A stretch of 64,000 nt of DNA from NCBI GenBank assembly GCA_016286785.1, contig JAEEUB010000001.1:1-64000 (forward strand), written 5' to 3'. This document shows, piece by piece, positions 49,645 to 59,199 of the stretch. The notes below the pieces were generated by a model. That model saw only the letters and a list, made by a program, of their open reading frames with translations, was not told the DNA's origin and did no database searches. Position 1 is the first letter of the stretch. Each line of letters starts with the position of its first letter. The DNA comes from Candidatus Saccharimonadota bacterium. Its GTDB lineage: Bacteria > Patescibacteriota > Saccharimonadia > Saccharimonadales > Saccharimonadaceae. A program made the position numbers and the translations under genes.

Positions 49645-51567
49645 TTAAGTACCGGCCGTACACCTAATACTGGAGCCGAGGTACTTATAGCCGCCACTGG
49701 TACCTGGGTACACGCTGGAACTACCCAGGTACAGGTAGTAGCTAGTGTCGCTATCGCTCGCAGTCGCAGTAGACGACCAATAGTCGCCGTAGCTACCTCT
49801 ACCGCGGGCGGACGACGTAGTGAAGCTGCCGGAATAGAGGAAATTATTAGGATAAGCTCTTATAGCTTTAGACATATCAGAAGCTTCAGGAGAACCAGTA
49901 TAGTAAGGTTGAGTACTACTTCCATAATTAGCTGGATTTGTTCCCCCATTAATTCCAGTAACTACTAGTGACCAGAAATCATTATTGGCTTCATTGGATT
50001 TATCACCTCCTTTTGGTAAGTACCAACCAGCTGGACAAAGTGAAGTATTTGATACACTACTATTATTGGTGCCATTGTAGGTGAGATCTGCTATGGCTGC
50101 GTGCCAGGTGTAGTAGTTGCCATAACTATACATACCTACCGTAGTGTTATTGTTTGTAAATGTATTGCTAGTAGGGTTCTGTGGTCTATTACTAGCATTA
50201 GCAGGAGTATTAAGGTTATTATAACGTGGTATACGATCACCTGGATTATTTGATGTGCCGATGTTTATACTAGCAGTACCTGACTGAGTACCACTGTAAT
50301 AGAGGGAGTTAGCGGTGGTGGAGTAGGTGAAGTTAGCTGATTCTGCATCAGCGAGACCGGAGAAGTTGCCATAAGTAGTACTAGTACCATAGCCTTGGGC
50401 TAGAGCAATATCTTCTGCACTAGTGGTGTCGTCTGCTTCTAGCCTTAAGTTTTCTATCATCCAGCATTTATCATCAGCTAGTTTAGCGATAGCATAGGTT
50501 TCATTGTCTCTGCTATCGGTTAAAGCAGATACAGATGCTAGATTTGCAGTACCATTAGTAGGAGCAGTGGTTAGGCTTCCGGCACCAGTACCACAAAGCT
50601 GTGCTACTTTAGTAGAATCTTGTAAGCTACCTTGTGATTTAATCCATACAGCATATAGGCTAAGTCCATTAGTAGTAGTTCCAGTAGGTACAGTAATGGT
50701 TTCTTGTGGACCATAAAAATGAGCATTCTGGTTGGTAGCATAATCAAAAGCATCAGACCATCCTGCAAAGCCATAACCTTCCCTACTGAAGTTGGAGGCA
50801 AGGAGAACTATATCATTACCATCAGACGCAGACTGACAGCCCATAGTACCTAGTACATTAGAGCCATTCGGGAAGTAGTTGATGCATCCTGCTGTAGCTG
50901 GTTGTGGCTGTAGTGGTGTTTCATTTGCTGGATGTACTAGTGTGTATTTAACTTTACCTTCATATGTATCAGCAGGTTGGGTTCTGGATACATAAGCTGC
51001 ATATGTAGTAGTAAGAGTTGAGCCTTCTGCATTAGTTCCTATATCAGTACCAGAATCTCTATGTGCTACTTTAGTATAAGTAGATGGTACTATACTATAG
51101 CTTCCATAGCCATTGTCTAGTGTAATAGGATATGTTGGTGTTGGAGATGATACTGCCGTTAGTTTCATAGCCCAGTTAGATGTGTCAGGATTTCCTGCAG
51201 ATGTAGCTGTTCCTGTAACTATAGTATTACTAGTACTTTGTCCTATTAGTGTAGTAGTACCATATGTATCATCAGTGTATCCTATAGTATATATAGAAAA
51301 ACCATTACTATCATTACAATAAGCTTTAAGTGTGGTAGTACCTATATCTGCAGTATATGTACCATTAGTAATTTCTGCAGTATGTGAGTTCATGCCAGTG
51401 CCGGTCATAGTACAAGATTCTGGCACATTGATGGTCACTTGGTCTACTATGGAGTCGTCAGCAGAGACGTTACTAGAATTAAGTATGATTCCGGAAAGAA
51501 ATGTAAAGCTAATTAAGACCACAAAAATATATAATGAAAAGTTAGTTTTACTGTATGACTTTAGCAT
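49645..51567 (-). CDS. Secreted FISUMP-type surface protein with InlB-like repeat
   Basis: Signal peptide; DDKCWMIENLRLEADDT, NYYTWHAAIADLTY, SLCPAGWYLPKGGD, YWSSTATASDSDTSYYLYLGSSSV. TATAAT 6 nt before ATG. Confidence 0.78.
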   Translation of the reverse strand: MLKSYSKTNFSLYIFVVLISFTFLSGIILNSSNVSADDSIVDQVTINVPESCTMTGTGMNSHTAEITNGTYTADIGTTTLKAYCNDSNGFSIYTIGYTDDTYGTTTLIGQSTSNTIVTGTATSAGNPDTSNWAMKLTAVSSPTPTYPITLDNGYGSYSIVPSTYTKVAHRDSGTDIGTNAEGSTLTTTYAAYVSRTQPADTYEGKVKYTLVHPANETPLQPQPATAGCINYFPNGSNVLGTMGCQSASDGNDIVLLASNFSREGYGFAGWSDAFDYATNQNAHFYGPQETITVPTGTTTNGLSLYAVWIKSQGSLQDSTKVAQLCGTGAGSLTTAPTNGTANLASVSALTDSRDNETYAIAKLADDKCWMIENLRLEADDTTSAEDIALAQGYGTSTTYGNFSGLADAESANFTYSTTANSLYYSGTQSGTASINIGTSNNPGDRIPRYNNLNTPANASNRPQNPTSNTFTNNNTTVGMYSYGNYYTWHAAIADLTYNGTNNSSVSNTSLCPAGWYLPKGGDKSNEANNDFWSLVVTGINGGTNPANYGSSTQPYYTGSPEASDMSKAIRAYPNNFLYSGSFTTSSARGRGSYGDYWSSTATASDSDTSYYLYLGSSSVYPGTSGGYKYLGSSIRCTAGT

Positions 51568-51642
51568 AAGCTAATTATATATAATATATTGTGGATGGTC
51601 AAGAAACTTTAATGGCATTGAAAAATATGAAAAATCATTATT

Positions 51643-51780
51643 TTACGCAGTAAGTCTCGCGCGTCCCTTAATGCGGCGACGTGCTAATACCTTGCGACCA
51701 CTTTTAGTCGCATTTCTTTTCATAAAACCATGTTCAACTTTACGTTGCTTTTTGTGGGGTTGGTATGTTCGCTTTGGCAT
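51643..51780 (-). CDS. rpmH: 50S ribosomal protein L34
   Basis: [45 protein letters not shown]; 45 aa, below the ORF-track cutoff. Confidence 0.97.
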   Translation of the reverse strand: MPKRTYQPHKKQRKVEHGFMKRNATKSGRKVLARRRIKGRARLTA

Positions 51781-51832
51781 ATTATTCCTTAAATTTTAAC
51801 TTATTTCAAAAACTTATTATAGTATACTCCAT

Positions 51833-51959
51833 TTTTCCACATTTTTCAATATCTTTTCCACACCTTTTATAGATATATATCAGTTTCTGTGGAAAACACT
51901 AACCTGTTTTATTAAAACCATATTTCAACATATTTTTCCAAAATAAAACCTGTGGAAAA
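51833..51959. promoter_or_regulatory. oriC: Putative oriC: DnaA-box-like cluster in the rpmH-dnaA intergenic region
   Basis: TTTTCCACA at 51833-51841 and 51854-51862; inverse TGTGGAAAA at 51888-51896 and 51951-51959; AT-rich; next to dnaA. Confidence 0.75.
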
Positions 51960-52006
51960 CTTCATTTTTTCATGCTATACTGTTTGCAGTAAGGAGGTTT
52001 ATATCA

Positions 52007-53362
52007 ATGTTTGACGTCTGGAAGAACGTTTTAGCTGAGATCGAACAGCAAATATCCCCAGCAAATTTTGCCACTTGGTTCCAAGATACTTCGCTTGTTA
52101 CCACTAAAGACGGCCATGTTATCGTCGGTGTTAAAAATTCCTTCTATGTCAAACAATTACGCGCCCGTTATTACGATCTAATCGAAAAATCCCTCAAAAA
52201 TAATGGCGTAGATGTAAAGGATATAGATTTTGAAGTTGTCTGTAAAACTAAAAACAGAGTCCGCTCCCGTGAAGTCACAACACCAAAACCAATCAAAGAA
52301 CAAATTAGGACCATTCGTGATAAAACCGAAACCAAGTCAAGAAGTGATGGCTTAAATCCAAAATACACTCTAGATAACTTTGTTGTGGGTTCCAACAATG
52401 AACTTGCCGTTGCAGCGGCTCGTAGTATTATCAGCTCTCCAGGTACCAGATACAATCCATTTTTCCTTTATGGCGGCCCAGGTCTTGGTAAAACCCACCT
52501 GGTTCAAGCCATCGGCAATGCCCTTCTAAAAGACAATCCAAATTACAAAATTTTTTACACTCCAATTTCCCACTTTTATTCTGACTTTATCGACGCCATT
52601 CAAAAAGGCAAAGGTAAAGAATTTAATCTTCGCTTCCAAAAATTAGACTGCCTCATAATCGATGATTTTCAATTCATCGTTAATAAGGAAAAATCCCAAG
52701 AAGAATTCTTTAATATTTTTAACGACCTCTACCAGCTTAATAAACAAATCATCATTACCTCAGATCGTCTGCCCTCCCAAATTAAAACCGTTGATGAACG
52801 TCTTGCTTCGCGCCTCACATGGGCCGGAGCCTTCGACCTTCAACTTCCAAAGTTCGAAGACAAATGCGCTATCCTTCGCGCCAAAGCCGAACTCATCGGT
52901 GCCGAAATCGAACCAGAAGCAATTGAATATATCGCCGAAAATGTTAACACAAATATTCGTGACCTAGAGGGTGAATTTTCTACTCTTCTTTTAATGTCCG
53001 AAGTTCGCGGGCTCACCCCATTACAGCTTATCGAAAACGGTTCCGTATCGGTTAATAAAACCTCAAAACATCGTCCCACCTCTCCTAAACAAGTCGTAGA
53101 TAAAATTGCAAAGTATTATCAACTTACTAGCAAAGAATTATGTAGCAAATCTCGTGTGTCCAACATCAAAAACGCTCGCCAAGTTGCCATGTTCATTCTA
53201 TCCGAAGAGCTAAACCTAAGCACCAATAAAATCGCCGCCGAAGTCGGAGTAAAAGATCACACCACAGTTATGCATGGAATAAAAAAGATCAAAAACGACC
53301 TCAAGCTCAACTTCCTCTTAAGGGAGCAAATCGATGAAATCAAGGAGAAAATTTATGGCTAA
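52007..53362 (+). CDS. dnaA: Chromosomal replication initiator protein DnaA
   Basis: NPFFLYGGPGLGKTHLVQAIGNALL; DHTTVMHGIKKI. AAGGAGG SD. Confidence 0.98.
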   Translation: MFDVWKNVLAEIEQQISPANFATWFQDTSLVTTKDGHVIVGVKNSFYVKQLRARYYDLIEKSLKNNGVDVKDIDFEVVCKTKNRVRSREVTTPKPIKEQIRTIRDKTETKSRSDGLNPKYTLDNFVVGSNNELAVAAARSIISSPGTRYNPFFLYGGPGLGKTHLVQAIGNALLKDNPNYKIFYTPISHFYSDFIDAIQKGKGKEFNLRFQKLDCLIIDDFQFIVNKEKSQEEFFNIFNDLYQLNKQIIITSDRLPSQIKTVDERLASRLTWAGAFDLQLPKFEDKCAILRAKAELIGAEIEPEAIEYIAENVNTNIRDLEGEFSTLLLMSEVRGLTPLQLIENGSVSVNKTSKHRPTSPKQVVDKIAKYYQLTSKELCSKSRVSNIKNARQVAMFILSEELNLSTNKIAAEVGVKDHTTVMHGIKKIKNDLKLNFLLREQIDEIKEKIYG

Positions 53363-53619
53363 AAAAAGAATAAAAAATGTGAACAACCTGTGTAAAAAGG
53401 TGTTAAAATCTTCGTGTAATATTAAAGCAAAACTTAGTGCAAAAAAAATATCACCAAAATATTTAGTGCAAAACTATAGTTTTCTACAAACTTTTTCAAC
53501 ATTTTCCACCCCGTTTCCCACCATTAGTCGCCCCCTGTTCTCTACCTTATTTTTCCACTATTCCACAGACCCTACTACTAATACAACTATAAATAATTTA
53601 ATAGAAAGGAGGAAGAAAA

Positions 53620-54720
53620 ATGAAAATTAAAGTTACACAAGAAAAACTTAGTAAAGCCCTAAATAATATTAGTAGGATAGCAATTAGCAAAGTTACTCTT
53701 CCAATATTAAACAACGTACTAATAAGAGTAGACCAAAAGAAAGTATCTCTAACCACCACTAATCTTGATATGGCTATAGTTGATTATTTACCAGTATCTA
53801 GTTCCGAAGATGGCGTAATCACTGTACCAGCTAAGCTATTAGCGGAATTTGTCTCTAATCTTCCAAAAGGCGAAAATACAGAAATTAGTTTAAAAAATAA
53901 CAAAGTAACCATTAAAGCTGGTGATTATTCTTCTATTATCAATGGTACTCCAGCCGATGACTTTCCAGAACTCCCAGAAATAGACGAGAAAAAAGCCGTT
54001 GTTTATAAAGTTGGAGTAGACGAATTTAAGACGAGTCTTGCTGAGGTAATCATTGCTACCTCAAACGACCTCACTCGCCCTGCCCTTACCGGAGTTTATT
54101 TTAATACAAGTGATAATATTTTAAGAATTGCTGCTACGGATGGTTACCGACTAGCCGAAAAAAAGCTAATCGATAAAGTAGAAAGTGAAGTCCAGGCCGT
54201 AGTTCCGGCTAGTTCCCTACAAGAGGTTCTTCGTTCAATAAGTGATGATGTGGAGGAAGTAGAAATATCTTTTAATGAAGATTTAGTTAGGTTCCGTCTT
54301 GGCGAAGTCGAGATAATCTCTAAATTAATTGACGCTAGCTTCCCTGATTATCAAAGATTAATTCCTAAAGATCCAGAAATCAAAATTAAACTAAGTCGCG
54401 AAGAGCTGGTCCGTGTTACGAAACTCGCAGCCCTCTTTTCTAAGTCTGTTGGCGGCTCCATTGTATGTGAAGCCATAGAACCAGATACTTTCTCTGTTAA
54501 ATCAATCGCAAACGAATTCGGCGAAAACGACTCTAAGATTAATACCAAGGTAGAAAAAAGCGGTAAAGTTAATCTAAACTCTAGATTTTTACTTGACGCC
54601 TTGAACGCCCTAGAAGAACCAACCATTAGTTTTGAGTTCTCTGGTCATGTTGCGCCAATTTTACTTAAAAACCAGAAGAAAAATAATTATATTCACATTG
54701 TAATGCCCCTAAATTCATGA
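53620..54720 (+). CDS. dnaN: DNA polymerase III beta subunit (sliding clamp)
   Basis: Beta-clamp architecture; RPALTGVYFN, ATDGYRLAEK, PDYQRLIP. AAAGGAGG SD. Confidence 0.96.
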   Translation: MKIKVTQEKLSKALNNISRIAISKVTLPILNNVLIRVDQKKVSLTTTNLDMAIVDYLPVSSSEDGVITVPAKLLAEFVSNLPKGENTEISLKNNKVTIKAGDYSSIINGTPADDFPELPEIDEKKAVVYKVGVDEFKTSLAEVIIATSNDLTRPALTGVYFNTSDNILRIAATDGYRLAEKKLIDKVESEVQAVVPASSLQEVLRSISDDVEEVEISFNEDLVRFRLGEVEIISKLIDASFPDYQRLIPKDPEIKIKLSREELVRVTKLAALFSKSVGGSIVCEAIEPDTFSVKSIANEFGENDSKINTKVEKSGKVNLNSRFLLDALNALEEPTISFEFSGHVAPILLKNQKKNNYIHIVMPLNS

Positions 54721-55703
54721 TTATAAAATCAATCGAACTCACTAATTTTCGTAATCATTCCGATTATAATTTGGAATGTAATGATGAAACTACCCTTATT
54801 ATCGGTAAAAACGGCTACGGTAAAACATCTGTCCTAGAAGCTATTTATATTTTAACTAGAGGTAAAAGCTTTCGCGCTACAGATAAAGAAATCATAAAAA
54901 GAGGAACATCGTTCTATCGTATCAAGTTAGATTTTATTGATGGTAAGACGAATGTTGCTACGTACGATAATAAAACTAAGACTTTTATTATTAATGAGAA
55001 AAAGAGCAAACGCCTCCCAGTTAAGAATAAATATCCCGTAGTTCTTTTCTTGCCATCCGATCTTAATCTAATCAGTAGTTCACCAACTCGTAGACGAGAC
55101 TATTTTGACCGTATTTTTAGCGAATTTAATGAAAAATACCATCAATCTCTCCTTAAATACAATAAAGCTCTAAAACAACGAAATGAAATCCTAAAAAAAG
55201 ATAATATTTCAAAGGATATGATTTTCTCTTGGAATCTAATTCTTGCCAAATATGGAGTAGAGCTATATAGTTACCGTTCTAGCTATATTGACGAAATTAA
55301 TCAAAGCTACAGCGACCTCTATTATTCGATTACAAATCATAGGGATGATATTGTGATTAATTATAAAACAGATTTAGCTCATACCTCAACCGAAGAATAT
55401 TTACGTAATTTAGAGCAAAACTTTACCAGGGATTCTTATCTGGGGCATACGAGTTTTGGCGTTCATCGTGATGACTATATTTTTATGTTTAATAACAAAA
55501 TAGCCGATGGCTCGGCCTCACGTGGAGAATCTCGTTCTATGATTTTAGCCTTAAAATTTATCGAAGCAAGCCTTATAGAACAAAAATTAAATCTAAAACC
55601 AATCATCTTGCTTGATGATGTTTTTTCTGAATTGGACGAGATGCATCGCGAAAGCCTAGTTAAAAATTTTAAAGACCACCAAATTATTATTACGAGCGTA
55701 TGA
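54717..55703 (+). CDS. recF: DNA replication/repair protein RecF
   Basis: LTNFRNHSDYNLE, IIGKNGYGKTSVLEAI, SRGESRSMILALKF, LLDDVFSELDE. Confidence 0.95.
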   Translation: MIIKSIELTNFRNHSDYNLECNDETTLIIGKNGYGKTSVLEAIYILTRGKSFRATDKEIIKRGTSFYRIKLDFIDGKTNVATYDNKTKTFIINEKKSKRLPVKNKYPVVLFLPSDLNLISSSPTRRRDYFDRIFSEFNEKYHQSLLKYNKALKQRNEILKKDNISKDMIFSWNLILAKYGVELYSYRSSYIDEINQSYSDLYYSITNHRDDIVINYKTDLAHTSTEEYLRNLEQNFTRDSYLGHTSFGVHRDDYIFMFNNKIADGSASRGESRSMILALKFIEASLIEQKLNLKPIILLDDVFSELDEMHRESLVKNFKDHQIIITSV

Positions 55704-55715
55704 TATAATCACAGA

Positions 55716-56954
55716 GTGATAAAAATAGAGAAAATTATACCAGGCGGACAAGCTCTTGGCACCATGGATAATGGACTAAAGGCTTTTTTTTGGAATGCTC
55801 TTCCTGGCGAAATAGTTACAGAATTCGAAATCACCAAAAAGAAATCTCATTATATAGAAGCAATAGCTACAAAAATAGATCAAAGTTCTAGATATCGCAT
55901 TAAGCCAAAAGATGATTGTTTTCTCTCTACATCGCCTTGGCAAATTATAGATTGGCAGTATGAAAATCAATTAAAAGCAGAGTTGGTAACCGAAATCTTT
56001 CGCGAACATCAAATTACGATTCCCTGTCCTCCCATTATTACAGATAATAAAGAATACTTCTATCGCAATAAAATGGAGTATGCTCTTTATTGGGATAACG
56101 AAGAATCAATTATCAAGCTAGCATTTCATAGTCGTGGCTCGCACCGTAAAATACCTGTTAATAGTTCTTCTATTGAGCGCCCAGAAATCTTTTCTGCGGC
56201 TAAAAATATCATATATGAGTTAAACAATGCGCATGATGAAGCTCGTAAGTATCAATCATTACTGTTACGATGTAACCGAAATGGTGAAGTTTCTGGTGGT
56301 CTCTACAAAAACAAAAAGCCTCATCCTCGCTTTAAAAATCTCAAAGATGATATATTAGGGTGCATGTATTCTTATTCACCTAATGGCTTTTTCCAAATAA
56401 ATTTGCCAGTTTACGAATTAGCCTTAAAGGAGATTAAAAAACATATCAATACTAATAATATTCTTGATCTCTATGCTGGTGTTGGTACTATAGGCCTCTC
56501 CGTCGCTAGCTCTAGTAATCTCACTTTGGTTGAATGTGATAAATTCGCTTTTTCTGAATTATCTAAAAATTGCAATGCGAATGGTTTTGAGGGGATCCAG
56601 AGCTACGGCGAGGATGAGTACGGCGGCCCCGCAGCTACAGGAGCTGTCGACGCGCCCCGAACAAAGCATCCGCGAGCAATCTTAGCTAAATCAGAAGAAG
56701 TAACTGATTATATTCAACCAGATCAAACCGTCATTTTAGATCCCCCTCGCGCTGGCTGCGATAAGAAACTAATAGAAAAGCTTCTAGAAACTCAACCAGA
56801 ATCAATCATCTATCTCTCGTGCAATCCCGCTACTCAAGCCCGAGATGTTAAAAATTTGCTAGAAAAATACTCGCTTATAGATATTAAAACCTTTAATTTC
56901 TTCCCCCGGACACCACATATCGAAAATCTAGTAATTTTAAAAAAATCATGCTAG
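55716..56954 (+). CDS. TrmA/RlmD-family RNA (uracil-5-)-methyltransferase
   Basis: ILDLYAGVGTIGLSVA; ILDPPRAGCDKKLIE; IYLSCNPATQARDVK. GTG start 6 nt after TATAAT. Confidence 0.9.
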   Translation: MIKIEKIIPGGQALGTMDNGLKAFFWNALPGEIVTEFEITKKKSHYIEAIATKIDQSSRYRIKPKDDCFLSTSPWQIIDWQYENQLKAELVTEIFREHQITIPCPPIITDNKEYFYRNKMEYALYWDNEESIIKLAFHSRGSHRKIPVNSSSIERPEIFSAAKNIIYELNNAHDEARKYQSLLLRCNRNGEVSGGLYKNKKPHPRFKNLKDDILGCMYSYSPNGFFQINLPVYELALKEIKKHINTNNILDLYAGVGTIGLSVASSSNLTLVECDKFAFSELSKNCNANGFEGIQSYGEDEYGGPAATGAVDAPRTKHPRAILAKSEEVTDYIQPDQTVILDPPRAGCDKKLIEKLLETQPESIIYLSCNPATQARDVKNLLEKYSLIDIKTFNFFPRTPHIENLVILKKSC

Positions 56955-56968
56955 AATGAATCAAAGAC

Positions 56969-57058
56969 GGAAGTGTGGCCGAGTGGTTGAAGGCGCACGC
57001 TTGGAAAGCGTGTAACGGTTTGCGCCGTTCGCAGGTTCGAATCCTGTCGCTTCCGCCA
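56969..57058 (+). tRNA. tRNA-Ser(GGA), CCA encoded
   Basis: Cloverleaf with long variable arm; anticodon loop CTTGGAAAG; GGTTCGAATCC T arm; acceptor GGAAG...CTTCC-G-CCA. Confidence 0.93.
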
Positions 57059-57059
57059 T

Positions 57060-57099
57060 AAAATAGACATAGAAGAGCTTGCTCTTCTAGGGCTATTTT
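57060..57099 (+). terminator. Hairpin directly after tRNA-Ser(GGA)
   Basis: AAAATAG..AGAAGAGC-TT-GCTCTTCT..CTATTTT. Confidence 0.6.
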
Positions 57100-57102
57100 C
57101 AA

Positions 57103-57138
57103 GGAAGCAAGGGGATGAATATCCTGTCGCTTCCGCCA
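57103..57138 (+). repeat. tRNA-Ser 3'-end duplicate forming a CCA-ended minihelix
   Basis: GGAAGCAAGGGGATGAATATCCTGTCGCTTCCGCCA. The 21-nt ATCCTGTCGCTTCCGCCATAA repeats the tRNA 3' end (57041-57061) at 57121-57141, exactly 80 bp downstream. Confidence 0.75.
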
Positions 57139-57167
57139 TAATAGATGTAAACACTTATGGAGAAAAG

Positions 57168-57923
57168 GTGGAAGAAAACTTAATCGAACTAAAGGGTTTG
57201 ACTAAAAGCTACGGCTATGGCGACGCCAAATATTTCGCTTTGAAAGATTTCGATCTCTCAATCAAGCGCGGCGAGTTCATCATGATTATGGGCCCATCCG
57301 GCTGCGGCAAAACTACCCTTCTAAATATTATTGGTCTATTAGACCGTGCCACAAGAGGCGAATATCTCTTAAACGGCGAAAATGTTATTAGTATTTCATC
57401 AAGGCGTCAGGCAAAACTGCGGGCCAAAAAAATTGGCTTTATCTTTCAAAATTTTAATCTTATAGAAGATTTGCCTGTAATCGAAAACGTTGCTCTTCCC
57501 CTTGTATATACTGGATATTCTAAAACCGCGCAGCTAAAAAACGCTTCATCAATTCTAAAACGATTCCATTTGCAAGAAAGAGAATATTATCTCCCCTATC
57601 AGTTATCCGGTGGTCAACAACAGCGTGTTGCGATAGCTCGCGCAATTGTTGGCGATCCAGAAATCATCCTAGCAGATGAGCCAACCGGTAACCTTGATTC
57701 ACGCTCTTCCCGAATTGTTATGGAAGAACTAAAAGCTATTCACGAAGAAGGCAATACTATCATTATGGTTACCCACAACCCGGCTCTAACCGTTTATGCT
57801 ACCCGTGTAATTAATATGCTTGATGGCCAAATCGATACCGACGTCAAAACTGTTGCAGATCAAAACTTACCTCAGCCAGTAAATGTCAAAATTAAAAAAC
57901 GCAAGAAAGCTCGGAGGAAATAA
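57168..57923 (+). CDS. MacB/LolD-type ABC transporter ATP-binding protein
   Basis: [62 protein letters not shown]. Confidence 0.92.
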   Translation: MEENLIELKGLTKSYGYGDAKYFALKDFDLSIKRGEFIMIMGPSGCGKTTLLNIIGLLDRATRGEYLLNGENVISISSRRQAKLRAKKIGFIFQNFNLIEDLPVIENVALPLVYTGYSKTAQLKNASSILKRFHLQEREYYLPYQLSGGQQQRVAIARAIVGDPEIILADEPTGNLDSRSSRIVMEELKAIHEEGNTIIMVTHNPALTVYATRVINMLDGQIDTDVKTVADQNLPQPVNVKIKKRKKARRK

Positions 57924-57925
57924 TC

Positions 57926-59158
57926 GTGGCTTCATTATTAAGAACAAATCTTAGATTGGCTCGCATATCTATCAAAGAAAACCGTACGCGTTCATTCCTA
58001 ACATGTCTAGGCATAGCAATAGGTGTAGCGAGTATCGTTTTAATTTTATCCCTAATGGGCGGTATTTCTAACCTAGTAAAAAACGAAGTAAACGAAATAG
58101 GCTCAGATCTTATTGTGGTTAGACCAAACTCTAGTAAAGATTCTGTAACGAGTGTAATAGAAGAATTAACTTCGTCTAATTCATTCCAAAACAGTAGCTT
58201 AAATGTTTCAGATGTAGAAGCTATTTCAAAAATTGAAGGTGTAAATGCCGTTGCTCCAATTGCAATTTCAAGAAACATGATTAACTCAGAAAAAAACAAC
58301 TTACCTTCGACTCAGATTCTCGGCACAAACTTAGACTTTATTAAAATTGAACCCTTAGCGATGCACTACGGTTCATTTTTAAGTGAAAACAATGAAGAGA
58401 AATCAGTCGTTCTTGGCCGCACATTATCTCTTGCTTTATTTAATACAATCAATAGTACGATTGGTAAAACCATTGAGATAATGGGCGAAAAGTTTATGAT
58501 AGTTGGTGTGTTAGAAGAAGTTGATAAATCAATTAACTTCGATAATGTTGATTTTGATAACGCTGTCATTATGGATATTAAAAGCCTAAGCAAGATTACG
58601 GATTCTGTTCAAATTCAGCAGATTAATATTAAAGCTGCTAACACCGATGTTTTAGGTCAAGTTTCAAACGAAATATCGGATGCTTTAGTAAAACAAAAAT
58701 TAGGAGACCGAAATTTTACAGTTTCCTACGGCGATCAAATTTCGCATCCGGCTAGTTCACTCTTTACGATTATTTCTGGTATGCTTACCTTAGTGGCGGC
58801 CATTTCCTTAGTAGTTGGAGGCATTGGAGTTATGAATATTATGCTAGTTTCGGTAGCCGAACGTTCTCACGAAATAGGCGTTAGAAAGGCTGTGGGCGCA
58901 TCGTCTCGCAATATCTTAATGCAATTCTTATTTGAAGCACTGATTCTTTCAATCTTGGGCGGATTATTTGGCCTAATATTAGGATATATTCTAGCATTTA
59001 TAATCTCCACGATTACTCCATTTGCTCCATATATTAGCTGGTCTATTATTGCGCTGACTTTTTTAACTACACTAGCTGTCGGTATTATCTTTGGTATTTA
59101 TCCAGCCCTTAAAGCCGCCTCCAAAAACCCTATCGATTCCCTCAAACATTACAGATAG
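57926..59158 (+). CDS. MacB/FtsX-type ABC transporter permease
   Basis: MacB periplasmic core; VGGIGVMNIMLVSVAERSHEIGVRKAVGA. Confidence 0.92.
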   Translation: MASLLRTNLRLARISIKENRTRSFLTCLGIAIGVASIVLILSLMGGISNLVKNEVNEIGSDLIVVRPNSSKDSVTSVIEELTSSNSFQNSSLNVSDVEAISKIEGVNAVAPIAISRNMINSEKNNLPSTQILGTNLDFIKIEPLAMHYGSFLSENNEEKSVVLGRTLSLALFNTINSTIGKTIEIMGEKFMIVGVLEEVDKSINFDNVDFDNAVIMDIKSLSKITDSVQIQQINIKAANTDVLGQVSNEISDALVKQKLGDRNFTVSYGDQISHPASSLFTIISGMLTLVAAISLVVGGIGVMNIMLVSVAERSHEIGVRKAVGASSRNILMQFLFEALILSILGGLFGLILGYILAFIISTITPFAPYISWSIIALTFLTTLAVGIIFGIYPALKAASKNPIDSLKHYR

Positions 59159-59199
59159 AACTTTTTAGAACAGTTCGCTAGCGTGCTATAATATTTGAT

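Noticed and set aside
53334-53630. 98-aa ORF between dnaA and dnaN
   Set aside because: Overlaps the dnaA 3' end; composition reflects AT-rich and DnaA-box-like spacer sequence; no coding signature.
56893-57154. Minus-strand ORFs (69 and 67 aa, ...RIRTCERRKPLHAFQACAFNHSATLP)
   Set aside because: Typical spurious ORF antisense to a tRNA-Ser gene.
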